Assembly (NCBI GenBank): GCA_019137195.1
Contig: JAGVSR010000145.1
Span: 66,520 to 130,519 of the forward strand
From: Alphaproteobacteria bacterium
GTDB taxonomy: Bacteria; Pseudomonadota; Alphaproteobacteria; Rhizobiales; Hyphomicrobiaceae
Direction of reading: 5' to 3'
Length of the DNA: 64,000 nt
Below, in pieces: positions 37,584 through 46,558 of the stretch. The position numbers and the translations under genes were made by a program. Every line of letters starts with the position of its first letter. Within the stretch, counting starts at the first letter, position 1. The notes beneath the pieces were generated by a model. It did not search any database. It was not told the origin of the DNA and was given only the letters and a program-made list of their open reading frames with translations.

Positions 37584-39059
37584 ATGCTGCACCGAGTCGC
37601 CATTGCGCTCCTGGCACTTTTCATTCAGCTGCAGCCGGCCGATGCAAAGCGGGTGGCTCTGGTCATCGGCCAGAATGCCTACGCTGGCGGCACGTCTGCA
37701 ACTGTGGGCCTCGTGCCACTCGCCAACCCGAGGAACGACGCCAGCGCCATGGCGTCCCTGCTGCAGAAGAACGGGTTCGAGGTTCTGTCGTGCGACGAGG
37801 CGCGGCCAGGCTGCTTCGATCTCGATCATGACGGTCTTCTAAGCGCACTCGAGAGGCTGAAGACCGTGGCCATCGGCGCCGACATGGCGCTCATCTTCTT
37901 TGCCGGACACGGCCTTCAATCCGACGAAGGCAACATTCTGGCGGCGACGGACGCAAAGGTCGACTGCAATACCGGAGCGGTGACCAACGGCGTTCCCGTC
38001 GAGCACATGATGCAAGCGCTCAAGGATGCAAAAGGCAGCCTGCTCATTCTGGACGCCTGCCGCAATAATCCAATCGGTGCGGTGTGCCCGGGCCTTAACA
38101 GGCAGAACCTGTCGTTTACACGCATCGAGGCCGGTGCGCTGCGCGGCTTCCTGCTCGTGACCTCGACGCAGTTCGGACAGGTCGCGTCCGACGGCCCGAG
38201 AGGGGGGCATTCGCCATTTGCCTCGGCGCTCATCAAGTCGCTCAACGACAATCCCACCGTCTATTTCGAGCAGCTGATGAACGAGGTCGCGCGCGCGACC
38301 TACGATACGGCGCCGCGCGTGCGTGGCGTCGGACAGATTCCAGGCAAGGTCGTCGGCGGCGAGGCGCCGCCCGACTGCCTCTCCGGCAAGAATTGCGTCG
38401 GTGACGCCCGCATGGCCAGCCTCGCCAGCGAGAACGATCGCCTCAACGCGAAAGTGATGTGTCAGGCGAAGAAGGCCGCGAAAATCCAAGAGCTGGCCGA
38501 CACGCAACGAAAGCTGCTGTCTCCCGGTCCCATCGCGGAAATCAAGATCGGCAGCGACGACGCACCGATCGTGATGGTCGAGTATTGTGCCATGTGGTCG
38601 CCCTTCTGCCACATCCAGCACAAAAAGATCATGCCGGACCTCACGAGGAAATACATCGACGCCGGACAGGTTCTCTACATCTACAGGGACATCCCCACCA
38701 GCGAGAGCGGCGTTCAAACCCACATGATCGCCAACTGCATGGATTCGGCGACGCGCGCCCGGTTTCTCACCGATCTCTACGAGCGCAAGGACGACGTCAG
38801 GATGGACGGCTACCCGGTGGCAACGGCCAGACGGCTTGGACTCGCCGCGGACAAGATCGAAGCCTGCCTGGCCGATCAGAAGCTGAGACGGGACGTGATG
38901 AGCCTCAACGACGGCATGAAGCGCCTCGACCTCAAGGCTCTGCCGACGTTCTTCATCAATAGTGAGCGAACCCTAGGCTCGCAACCGCTGCCGTTTTTTG
39001 AACAAGCCTTTCAGAAGCTCCTCGAGCCCACGACAGCGGATGCGCCGTCGTGCGATTGA
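37584..39059 (+). CDS. Exported caspase-like protease fused to a DsbA-like domain
   Basis: 491 residues. Signal peptide 1-21 (VAIALLALFIQLQPADA). Residues 22-255 are a peptidase C14 (caspase-like/metacaspase p20) domain: KRVALVIGQNAY start, catalytic His109 in IFFAGHG and Cys159 in LLILDACRNNP. A Cys-containing coiled linker (about 270-315) follows. Residues 325-485 have the DsbA/thioredoxin_4 fold: IVMVEYCAMWSPFC, KKIMPDL, ALPTFFIN with the cis-proline. At the redox site the usual CxxC reads SPFC (Ser339, Cys342), so only one thiol of the pair remains; Cys335 is nearby. The periplasmic role is unknown. It follows a 260-base gap, so it probably has its own promoter. Confidence 0.85.
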   Translation: MLHRVAIALLALFIQLQPADAKRVALVIGQNAYAGGTSATVGLVPLANPRNDASAMASLLQKNGFEVLSCDEARPGCFDLDHDGLLSALERLKTVAIGADMALIFFAGHGLQSDEGNILAATDAKVDCNTGAVTNGVPVEHMMQALKDAKGSLLILDACRNNPIGAVCPGLNRQNLSFTRIEAGALRGFLLVTSTQFGQVASDGPRGGHSPFASALIKSLNDNPTVYFEQLMNEVARATYDTAPRVRGVGQIPGKVVGGEAPPDCLSGKNCVGDARMASLASENDRLNAKVMCQAKKAAKIQELADTQRKLLSPGPIAEIKIGSDDAPIVMVEYCAMWSPFCHIQHKKIMPDLTRKYIDAGQVLYIYRDIPTSESGVQTHMIANCMDSATRARFLTDLYERKDDVRMDGYPVATARRLGLAADKIEACLADQKLRRDVMSLNDGMKRLDLKALPTFFINSERTLGSQPLPFFEQAFQKLLEPTTADAPSCD

Positions 39060-39627
39060 CTGCGCTCAGCCCCAATACCCGTCGCACGTCCAGGGCGTAG
39101 AGAGCGTCGTTCATGGGCGCTGCGTATAGAAGACCGGCTTGGTCCGGCCCGGAGCAAGACTGGGCCTCGGCTCAGCTGCATCGATAACAGGCGTATGGGA
39201 TGCCGCTGCCGTTCCCGACTGCAAGTCGTCGTCACTTCATTTCCGCCAAGGCCGGCGGGGCGGCACTACGGTGCCCGGCCGGCACGCGGCCGTAACGGAC
39301 GTCCCTTGCCGACGGACTGTGGCGACCTCGCGTCCGTGACGTTCGACGTCGTCGGATAGGGCGCCAAAGCGTGCCGGCCAAGCGCGGGCAAAGGGCACCT
39401 CACGCTGCACCCACCGTCTGTGCGCGTCGTTGCCCAAGTCTCTTGGCACCTCTAAGCGTGTCAGATCTTGGCTCCTGCCATCCGCGCGACGATCACGGCG
39501 TTGGAGGCTCGCGTTGAGGCTCGTCAAGGACCGGGCGCCCACGACGGGCGTCTACTGTTTGCAACGATTCTGTGCGCTGCCGCCGGTTTCATGGCGGGCG
39601 GCGGATGCCTTGCGAAGGAGACATTCC
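39060..39627. other. Long non-coding stretch, no gene supported
   Basis: About 570 bases between the caspase-like gene and the next small gene. Frames on either strand are short, lack ribosome sites and resemble no family. No RNA structure was recognised. Confidence 0.4.
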
Positions 39628-40047
39628 ATGTCCGTGCCTCTCGTGCTTCCGGAGCTCATAGCCGCACTCAAGTCGAAGGCTGCCGCGACCGGTGTGACCG
39701 TCACGTCCGAGACGGCCGGCGGCCTTGCCGGCGAGATCGAGGCCATCAAGGCCAAGTGGTGGTTCGGCGGCCGCAAGGTCGTCTATCGCATGTCGTGCCG
39801 GGCCGACGCCGATGCCCGCAAGGTGTTGTTCCGTGAAAGCGTCAGCGAGACGTCGTGGGGTCTGCCGCCGCCCACCGTGACCGTCGAGCGCGAGACGATT
39901 TCGGGCTGGCAGCGCTCGGGCACGCGCACCGATACGTCGCTCGGCGGTGGCGGTACGCTGGACTATGCGCGCGTGCGCACGGCAATCGAGGACGCTGCAA
40001 GGAGCGCCGGCTGGACCTTCGAACTCGAAGGTGGGCGGATGCCTTAG
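39628..40047 (+). CDS. Small hypothetical protein
   Basis: 139 residues from the ATG at 39628, chosen because AAGGAG lies 8 bases before it; the upstream open frame to 39430 has no ribosome site. No signal peptide. The sequence mixes beta-like strands (KWWFGGRKVVYRMSCRAD, SVSETSWGLPPPTVTVERE) with a C-terminal helix (YARVRTAIEDAARSAGW). No family recognised. It is convergent with the alcohol dehydrogenase gene, with no obvious partner. Confidence 0.62.
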   Translation: MSVPLVLPELIAALKSKAAATGVTVTSETAGGLAGEIEAIKAKWWFGGRKVVYRMSCRADADARKVLFRESVSETSWGLPPPTVTVERETISGWQRSGTRTDTSLGGGGTLDYARVRTAIEDAARSAGWTFELEGGRMP

Positions 40048-40123
40048 GTTCCGAAGCGCATGCGGCGGATGGCGGGCTTGCTGCTCCATCGCGCCAAGCA
40101 GACCGACGTAGGGCGCCGGACTC

Positions 40124-41107
40124 TCACGGCAGAAGCACCGCCGCACCCGTCAGCGTCCCGGAGCGGAGACGGGAAAGCGCGGTGTTGGCTTCGACGAGGG
40201 GCATCGTCTCGACGTGGATGTCGATGGGGGTTCGAGCAGCCAAACGCAAGAAGTCGACGGCATCCTGGCGGGTGAGATTGGCGACCGACTGGATGCGCCG
40301 TTCACCCCAAAGGATGTCGTAGGGCATCGTGGGGATGTCGCTCATGTGGATGCCGCCCAAGACGACCGTACCGCCTTTCCTAGTTGCGCGAAGCGCAGCC
40401 GGAACAAGGCTGCCGACGGGCGCGAAGACAATGGCGGCGTCGAGCTCGGCGGGCGGAGTCTCGTCGGAGCCGCCGGCCCAACTGGCGCCGATGGAGCGTG
40501 CGAAATCCTGTGCCGCGGCGTCACCCGGCCGCGTGAACGCGTAGATCTGGCGGCCCTGATGACGAGCGACCTGGGCGATGATGTGGGCCGCGGCGCCGAA
40601 GCCGTAGATTCCGAGCACGTCCGCGTCACCCGCGAAACACAACGAGCGGTAGCCGATCAGGCCGGCGCAGAGGAGCGGCGCGGCGGTGGCGTCGGTCCTG
40701 TCGATGTCGAGGGCGAACGTGTAATCGGCGCGGGCGAGCGTGAACTCGGCATAGCCGCCATCGATCGTATAGCCAGTGAAACCCGGGTCGTCGCACAGGT
40801 TCTCGTGACCGGTGCGGCAGTAGCGGCAATGGCCACAAGTGGCGCCGAGCCACGGCACTCCGACGCGCTGGCCGTGCTTCAAGTGCGTCACGCCAGGGCC
40901 GATGGCTTCCACGGTGCCCACGATCTCGTGACCCGGCACGATGGGACGCTTCGGCCTCGCAAGGTCGCCGTCGACGACGTGCAGGTCGGTGCGGCATACG
41001 CCGCAGGCCGCGACCCTGACCAGTACGTCACCGAAGCCAGGCTCGGGAACCTTCATCTCGACGAGCCGCAAGGGCGTGCCCGGGCGCTCGAGGATCATGG
41101 CTTTCAT
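40124..41107 (-). CDS. Zinc-dependent alcohol dehydrogenase
   Basis: 327-residue medium-chain dehydrogenase. Catalytic zinc ligands are in CGVCRTDLHVVDG and in GHEIVG; the structural zinc site CGHCRYCRTGHENLC has the four-cysteine lobe. The nucleotide-binding segment reads LGIYGFGAAAHIIAQ, slightly off the GxGxxG pattern as in the AdhP-like group. It probably oxidises or reduces a primary alcohol/aldehyde with NAD(P). The exact substrate is not deducible. No pathway neighbours. Confidence 0.88.
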   Translation of the reverse strand: MKAMILERPGTPLRLVEMKVPEPGFGDVLVRVAACGVCRTDLHVVDGDLARPKRPIVPGHEIVGTVEAIGPGVTHLKHGQRVGVPWLGATCGHCRYCRTGHENLCDDPGFTGYTIDGGYAEFTLARADYTFALDIDRTDATAAPLLCAGLIGYRSLCFAGDADVLGIYGFGAAAHIIAQVARHQGRQIYAFTRPGDAAAQDFARSIGASWAGGSDETPPAELDAAIVFAPVGSLVPAALRATRKGGTVVLGGIHMSDIPTMPYDILWGERRIQSVANLTRQDAVDFLRLAARTPIDIHVETMPLVEANTALSRLRSGTLTGAAVLLP

Positions 41108-41123
41108 TGCAGCTGTCCCTGGA

Positions 41124-41222
41124 TTGCGCCGGACGATTCACCTCCGGTGAGCCGGCCGGCCGGCGCGGAACCCTCCGTTGCGCCGGGCGACTCACCTCCG
41201 GTGAGCCGGCCGCCCGGCGCGT
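41124..41222. repeat. Tandem pair of 55-base repeats with an internal palindrome
   Basis: Two direct copies begin at 41124 and 41179. They share about 44 bases with few differences, centred on the palindrome TCACCTCCGGTGA and trailed by GGCCGGC-rich sequence. They fill the gap between the alcohol dehydrogenase and the acetyltransferase. They may form hairpins, or be a small intergenic repeat family or protein-binding sites. Confidence 0.7.
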
Positions 41223-41683
41223 CATGATCCACCTGGCACCTCGGCCAAGCGCTCGTAGACGATGAAGCCCGCGTGGATGGCGAGGCGGTCGTAAAGGCTG
41301 CGCGCGGTGAAATTTGTACCATGGGTCTGCCAGTAGACTTGGCCGGCGCCGGCCTCGTCTGCGGCGGCGTAGACGGCCTCGATCAAACGGCGGGCCACCC
41401 CGCGGCCGCGCAGGTCGGGTGCGACGTAGAGGTCCTGCAGGTAGCAGGTGTCAGCGATCATCCAGGTCGAGCGGTGGAAGATGTAATGCGCCAGTCCGAC
41501 CAAGCGCTCGCCGTCGAGGGCGGCGAGGCCCGCGACCGGCTCGGCGGGATCGAGCATTCTCAGCCAGGTTGCGGTCGTGACGCCGGGAGGGAGAGCAACG
41601 CCGTAGAAGTCCTGGTAGCCTTGCCACAAGGGCAGCCAGGCGTCGTGGTCGACAGCGGCAAGGGGGCGGACGGTGATGCTCAT
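41222..41683 (-). CDS. GNAT-family N-acetyltransferase
   Basis: 153 residues from the ATG at 41683 (SITVRPLAAVDHDAWLPL), the usual GNAT start; the frame open to 41731 is not favoured. The acetyl-CoA-binding motif A is LYVAPDLRGRGVARRLIEAV (pattern Q/RxxGxG/A), preceded by the strand WMIADTCYLQDL. The C-terminal VYWQTHGTNFTARSLYDRL is typical of the family. Substrate unknown. It is divergent from the MFS gene. Confidence 0.9.
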   Translation of the reverse strand: MSITVRPLAAVDHDAWLPLWQGYQDFYGVALPPGVTTATWLRMLDPAEPVAGLAALDGERLVGLAHYIFHRSTWMIADTCYLQDLYVAPDLRGRGVARRLIEAVYAAADEAGAGQVYWQTHGTNFTARSLYDRLAIHAGFIVYERLAEVPGGS

Positions 41684-41948
41684 GGGTGGCAAGACTAGCC
41701 GGGTTCGGGCCGTGCGGGAAAGGCCCGGCAATCATCGCCCGAGCGATCGGCGCCGCGACCCTATCGCCTCCCTGCAACGAGACCGAGCATCCGCGGCGTG
41801 GCCGGCGGCAGACCTGCCTCGACTGTGCTGCCCGCATCGGTCGAGGCGGGACGGAGTGGCGCGACGAGGGGGACATTGCCCTTCACCGTGCCGGTTGGCA
41901 GGGCGGCAAAGGACGGGTTAGAGAGGTCTCCTCGTCTCCGGGGGAACG

Positions 41949-43283
41949 ATGGCCGTCCTCTTACGCCCTGTCGTCGCGCTGCTGCTCGCGGCTGCGATCC
42001 TGCTCGCCGGCAACGGCCTGCAGGCCGTGCTGCTGCCACTGCGCGCCAACATCAACGGCTTCACGCAGCTCGAGATCGGGCTGCTCGGGTCGTCCTACTA
42101 CCTGGGACTCATCATCGGATGCCTGACGACACCCGCCATCATCGCCCGCGTCGGTCACATCCGGGCGTTCGTGGCCTTTACGGCGACCGCGACGATCGCG
42201 CCGCTCGTCCACGCCATCTGGTCTGACCCTTATCTCTGGTGGGCGATGCGGGGCCTGAACGGACTCTGCTTCGCAGGCCTCGCGATGGGCATCGAGAGCT
42301 GGCTCACGGGTACCTCGACTCCGGAGACACGGGGACGGCTTCTCGCCGCCTACACCTTCCTCAACCTCACGGTCGTTACGTGCGGCATCCAGATGCTCTC
42401 GCTCGCGGATCCGGCAGGCTTCGAGCTGTTCTCGCTCATCGCCATCCTCTACTCGCTGGCGGCGGTTCCGGTGGCGCTCACGACGACACCCGCGCCGGCC
42501 GCCCCCGCGACCGCACATCTAAATCTGCGCTGGCTCTGGTCACTCTCGCCGGCCGCGGTGCTGGGTTGTTTCTTGACCGGGCTAGCCAACGCCGCCTTCT
42601 GGTCGCTGTCGCCCGTCTACGCGAGGGCCAATGGGCTGCCGCTCACCGGAATCGTGTCGTTTCTCACCGTCGCCGTCCTCGCAGGGGCCGTCACGCAATG
42701 GCCGGCAGGCTGGCTATCGGACCGCATCGGGAGGCGAAAGCTCCTCATCGGCGTGGCACTGATGGCGGCCTCGGCGGGGGCGGGCCTCTGCCTCGCCAGC
42801 GGCGGGGCCCACTGGCTCGTCCTCGGGCTCGGCGCGCTCTACGGAGCAGCGGCGTTCCCAGTCTACTCGGTGACCGTCGCCCACGCCAACGACCTCGTCG
42901 AAAAGAGGCAGGCCGTCCAGGTGTCGGCAGGGCTCCTGCTCGTATTTTCGGCAGGCGCCATCTGCGGCCCGCTTGCCGCGTCGTGGGTCATGAGCGAGCT
43001 CGGCCCAGGAGCGTTGTTTCTCCACTCGGCAGCCGCGCATCTCATGATCGCGGTCGTCATGCTGGTGCATAAGTCACTGAGGCCCCAATTGCCGCAAGAA
43101 ACGAAGGATGCGTTCGTCAACGTTCCCAACGGCACGCAGGCCGCTTTCGAGCTCGACCCACGTGGCGAGGCGACGCCCGCGACAGAGGGTCCCGTCGTGG
43201 AGGCGCCAGCGCCGTCCGCAGGGGCGCCAACTAAATCCGACGCCGATGCCACGGCTTCCAAGCCCGGGCAGCCGCACTCTTGA
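41949..43283 (+). CDS. Major facilitator superfamily transporter
   Basis: 444 residues with twelve predicted membrane helices. Cytoplasmic loop signatures are visible between helices, e.g. GWLSDRIGRRKLL near residue 260 for the second half. The N-terminal half contains GSSYYLGLIIGCLTTPAIIA and AGLAMGIESWLTG. It resembles the YcaD-like branch of uncharacterised MFS permeases. The final 60 residues are a hydrophilic Ala/Pro-rich tail, longer than usual. Substrate unknown. No regulator adjacent. Confidence 0.88.
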   Translation: MAVLLRPVVALLLAAAILLAGNGLQAVLLPLRANINGFTQLEIGLLGSSYYLGLIIGCLTTPAIIARVGHIRAFVAFTATATIAPLVHAIWSDPYLWWAMRGLNGLCFAGLAMGIESWLTGTSTPETRGRLLAAYTFLNLTVVTCGIQMLSLADPAGFELFSLIAILYSLAAVPVALTTTPAPAAPATAHLNLRWLWSLSPAAVLGCFLTGLANAAFWSLSPVYARANGLPLTGIVSFLTVAVLAGAVTQWPAGWLSDRIGRRKLLIGVALMAASAGAGLCLASGGAHWLVLGLGALYGAAAFPVYSVTVAHANDLVEKRQAVQVSAGLLLVFSAGAICGPLAASWVMSELGPGALFLHSAAAHLMIAVVMLVHKSLRPQLPQETKDAFVNVPNGTQAAFELDPRGEATPATEGPVVEAPAPSAGAPTKSDADATASKPGQPHS

Positions 43284-43506
43284 ACACCGGTCATGTTCCA
43301 AGAGCACTCTGCAGATGGGTCTCGGCTGGGTCTCTCCGGCAGCAGCTTCCATGAGGCGCACTTGCAGCGCGTAAACCACGCGGCTAAACTTCAAGAGCCC
43401 GGAATTGCTGAAGGATTATATGCTGCGGGAGCGCCGGATGGTCCGGTGCTCCGGCCAGCCGTCAAGGGTTGACGTCGCGGCACGGCGATCGGCCTAAGGG
43501 TGCCAC

Positions 43507-43815
43507 ATGAATGCGACCTCAGTGGACGAGCTTCGCGCCGGTGCGCCTCAGCCGGAAGTGTCCGACGCGCGCCTCGACAAAGTCAGAGAGCTCTTGATCG
43601 GCGACCATGCCCGGGAGACCGAGATGCGGCTCGCCGCGCTTGCGCAGCGGGTGGCAGACCTCGAGGGGCTCGTCGCCCGGCAGCTGGATCAGCTCTCGTC
43701 CAGAATCGAGGACGCCGCTCGCGTCGGCGAGAGCGGCCGGCGGGCGGCGTTCGACGAGTTGGCGCGGCATGTGGCGGGGCTTGCCGAACAGATCAGGTCA
43801 TTGTCCAAGAGCTGA
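43507..43815 (+). CDS. Small coiled-coil protein at head of the GTPase/OmpA module
   Basis: 102 residues, with AAGGG 9 bases before the ATG. Residues 20-98 are predicted coiled coil (LAALAQRVADLEGLVARQLD). The start DARLDKVRELLIGDHARE resembles the N-terminus of the large protein encoded 51 bases downstream (VDRLKELLFDQEA), so the two probably share an interaction or targeting motif. A longer reading frame through this region in another frame is a shadow. No known family; most likely an accessory component of the module. Confidence 0.65.
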   Translation: MNATSVDELRAGAPQPEVSDARLDKVRELLIGDHARETEMRLAALAQRVADLEGLVARQLDQLSSRIEDAARVGESGRRAAFDELARHVAGLAEQIRSLSKS

Positions 43816-43865
43816 GTGCCGTAGCGTCCGCGCCCCGGTGGCGACGGGCCCATTCGAGGACCGAA

Positions 43866-46055
43866 ATGTCTGCGACTGTCGACCGGCTGAAGGAGCTCCT
43901 GTTCGATCAGGAGGCGCACGAGCTTCACGAGCTACGCCGCATCGCGGCCGCCGAGTCGCGCGCCCGAGAGGACATGCAAGCGACGCTCGAAGCACTCGTC
44001 GCCCGGACCGGCAGCAAGGAAAGCCTAGAAACGAGCGTCGCCGAGGTCATCGACGGCGCGCTCAGAAAGGCGGAGACGGACCGGCACCAGGAGCTCGCGG
44101 CCGCGGTGGCTCCACTGGTCGTGCGCACGGTCAGAACCGAGATCAGGAACAGCAAGGACGAGCTCGTCGCGGCGCTCTATCCGATGACCGGGCGAATGGT
44201 GAAGGCCTATATCGCCAGCGCCATGAAGGACCTCGCCAACGACATCAACCGGCGGCTCGAGGCCAATCCGCTGATGCTGCGGCTCCGGAGCCTCGCTACC
44301 GGCCGCTCGATGGGCGAGCTCGCGATGGCCGACACCCAGCGGCTTCACGTCGAGGAACTCTATCTCATCCGTCGCGGCACGGGTGAGCTCTTGGGGCGCT
44401 GGCCCGAAGCGACCGAGACCCAGGGCCGCGACCACGTCATGAGTGGGATTCTGACCGCCATCAACGAGTTCTCGACCGAGGCGCTCGGCGACGAGGGCAG
44501 TGCGCTGAGGCAGATCGACCTCGGCGAGCGGCAGCTCTATCTGCGCGCCTCGCCGAACTACCTGCTTGCCGCCAGGTGTGGTGGTGTCGCGACACAACCG
44601 GTCGAAAGTGTGCTCGACGAGGCGTTCCTCGGGGCGCTCGAGCGCATCCACGCGCTGCCGTCGGATGCGGCAGGCCAGCTCGAGCGGGCCAAGCTGCTGC
44701 CCTCGCTGTCGGACGATCTCTCGGTCCAGATCGCCGAACGTCAAGAGGCCGAGGCCGGGCCACGGTTCAACCCGCTGAAAGCGATCGGCATGGTGCTGGT
44801 CCTGCTCGTCTGCGGCTGGCTTGGCTGGAGCACCTACCAAAGCTACCAGGTGGAGCGCACACGGCAGATCGCGACCGGAGTGATCTCCTCGCTGCCGGCC
44901 CTCGACGGCTATCCCGTGCGCCTCAGCGTGGGCTGGCTCGGCCGCAAGGTCGACCTGGCAGGCCTTGCGCCGTCGCGAGACGTCAAAGACACGGTTGCCG
45001 AAAGGCTCATAGCCGCGCTGCCGGGCGTCGAGATCGATGAAGCACTGACCGTTCTGCCCAACGCTCTCGGAGAGATCGAGCCGAAGATTGCGGGTGTCAA
45101 AAAGAGCCTCGACGAGATCGAGCCCGAGATCCGTCGCGTGAAAAGCAACATCACCGGTCTCGATCCCAAGATCGCCGGCGTGCGCGAGGACCTTGCCGAC
45201 GAAGTCGCGAAAGTACGCCGCGACGTGCAAAGCATCGAGACGAGCCTTGTGTCGTCGACACTCGCGGCCAGCCTCGAGCGAGCCGAGCGCAAGCTCGCCA
45301 GGGCCGCAGGCGAGATTAAGCAGCTGACGGCGGTTGCCGAGGGCTCCCAGCCAGTCGTGACCCAGGCCGAGACGGCGCTCCAGGCAGCGCGAGCCGCCGT
45401 CAGGACTGCGCGCGCCGACCTAGCCGCCAATTCGAGCGCCAACGCAGCGGGCGCGCTCGCGGGTGCGGCGGCTGGACTTCGCGCCAGCGCCGAAGCGGTG
45501 GCCGCGCTGGTGCCGAAAGGCGCCGCCGCGGCAACGTCCGGCACGACCGCAAAGGCCGACGCGCCGAACTCGACGCTGGCCGCGGCCGACCGCCTCGGCG
45601 ACGATCTCGATGGTCTGACGCTGGCGGCGGCCACCTCGGCGCAAGTGCTCGCGCTCAAGAAGTCGCTCCAGCCTCGCGACCCCTCACCGCGCGAAAAGCT
45701 CGAAGCGTTCGCGCGGAGAAGCGCGGTCTTTTTCGGCTCCGACACCGACCTACGAGATCCGGTCCGCAGCGAGGCTATGCTGAAGTCGCTGGCCGACCTG
45801 ATGCAGGGCAACGACCTGCTGGTGCGGGTCGTCGGCTACACGGATGTCAAGGGCACCTCGGACAAGAATACTCCGCTGTCCCGGCAGCGGGCCGAGACCG
45901 TAGTGGCCAAGCTCGTCGAGCTCGGGGCGCCCGCGGACCGCCTCGTCGCCATCGGCCGCATCGACCTCATCGGCATCAGCCCCGACGCCGGCGAGGCAAG
46001 CCCCAACCGCCGGGTCGAGTTCGAGGTCGGATTCGACGGCGAGAGCGGACGATGA
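43866..46055 (+). CDS. Membrane-anchored OmpA-family protein with BON-like and coiled-coil regions
   Basis: 729 residues from the ATG at 43866. The cytoplasmic N-terminal region (1-300) begins with VDRLKELLFDQEA, then helical segments and a compact domain containing LYLIRRGTGELLGRWPE. One membrane helix lies near 305-322 (VLVLLVCGWLGWS). The periplasmic part has a BON-like stretch (about 330-395, VRLSVGWLGRKVDLAGLAPS), heptad-rich coiled coil (400-480), an Ala-rich segment and a C-terminal OmpA-like peptidoglycan-binding domain (about 620-725, FGSDTDLRDP, VVGYTDVKG, NRRVEFEVGF). It overlaps the small GTPase gene by 4 bases, so the GTPase is likely to act on its cytoplasmic N-terminal region. 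Confidence 0.83.
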   Translation: MSATVDRLKELLFDQEAHELHELRRIAAAESRAREDMQATLEALVARTGSKESLETSVAEVIDGALRKAETDRHQELAAAVAPLVVRTVRTEIRNSKDELVAALYPMTGRMVKAYIASAMKDLANDINRRLEANPLMLRLRSLATGRSMGELAMADTQRLHVEELYLIRRGTGELLGRWPEATETQGRDHVMSGILTAINEFSTEALGDEGSALRQIDLGERQLYLRASPNYLLAARCGGVATQPVESVLDEAFLGALERIHALPSDAAGQLERAKLLPSLSDDLSVQIAERQEAEAGPRFNPLKAIGMVLVLLVCGWLGWSTYQSYQVERTRQIATGVISSLPALDGYPVRLSVGWLGRKVDLAGLAPSRDVKDTVAERLIAALPGVEIDEALTVLPNALGEIEPKIAGVKKSLDEIEPEIRRVKSNITGLDPKIAGVREDLADEVAKVRRDVQSIETSLVSSTLAASLERAERKLARAAGEIKQLTAVAEGSQPVVTQAETALQAARAAVRTARADLAANSSANAAGALAGAAAGLRASAEAVAALVPKGAAAATSGTTAKADAPNSTLAAADRLGDDLDGLTLAAATSAQVLALKKSLQPRDPSPREKLEAFARRSAVFFGSDTDLRDPVRSEAMLKSLADLMQGNDLLVRVVGYTDVKGTSDKNTPLSRQRAETVVAKLVELGAPADRLVAIGRIDLIGISPDAGEASPNRRVEFEVGFDGESGR

Positions 46056-46558
46056 TCGCGCGCAAGATCATGATGCTGGGCGAGATCGGCGTCGGAAAGT
46101 CGTCGATCGTTCAGCGGCTCGTGTTCGACCGCTTCGACTTCAACTACAAACCCACCATCGGCGTCGACGTCTACCGCTACGACCTTCCGCCCAGGCCAGG
46201 GCGCGAGGCCATGAGCCTCATCGTGTGGGACACCGACGGCAATTTCGGCGAGGCGATCTTCCGCCACGTCTATATGCGAGAGGCCTCCGCCGCCTTCATC
46301 GTCGGCGACCTTTCCCGGCGCAACACGCTCGATAGCATGGCGAAGCTCGGAGCCGGCTTCCGAGAGGCACTGCCCGGCCGGCATATCACGTTCTTGCTCA
46401 ACAAAGTCGATCTCGTCGAGGCTGCCTTGCGGATGGAGGTTCCCGAGCCCCTCGTCCCGTTCGCAGCCCCCGTCGTCACGACCAGCGCCAAGACCGGCGA
46501 GAACGTGCAGCAGTCCTTCATAGACAGCGCCGATGCCATCATCCGACGAGACCAATAG
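46052..46558 (+). CDS. Ras/Rab-like small GTPase
   Basis: 168 residues, a single G domain. G1 is GEIGVGKSS (10-18) and switch I threonine is Thr35 in YKPTIGVD. G3 is WDTDGN (D60-G63), G4 is NKVD (117-120) and G5 is TSAK (144-147), so all five motifs are present and spaced as in Rab proteins. The position of the Ras catalytic glutamine (after DxxG) is Asn64, so intrinsic GTP hydrolysis may be slow. No C-terminal cysteine or other lipidation signal. It overlaps both neighbours, placing it in one unit with the OmpA protein and histidine kinase. Bacterial Rab-like GTPases are known but mostly uncharacterised. Confidence 0.9.
   Translation: MIARKIMMLGEIGVGKSSIVQRLVFDRFDFNYKPTIGVDVYRYDLPPRPGREAMSLIVWDTDGNFGEAIFRHVYMREASAAFIVGDLSRRNTLDSMAKLGAGFREALPGRHITFLLNKVDLVEAALRMEVPEPLVPFAAPVVTTSAKTGENVQQSFIDSADAIIRRDQ

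Noticed and set aside
43500..43865. Upstream extension of the 729-aa OmpA protein
   Set aside because: The extension is Arg-rich out-of-frame translation of the 102-aa gene; the ATG at 43866 gives a sensible N-terminus.
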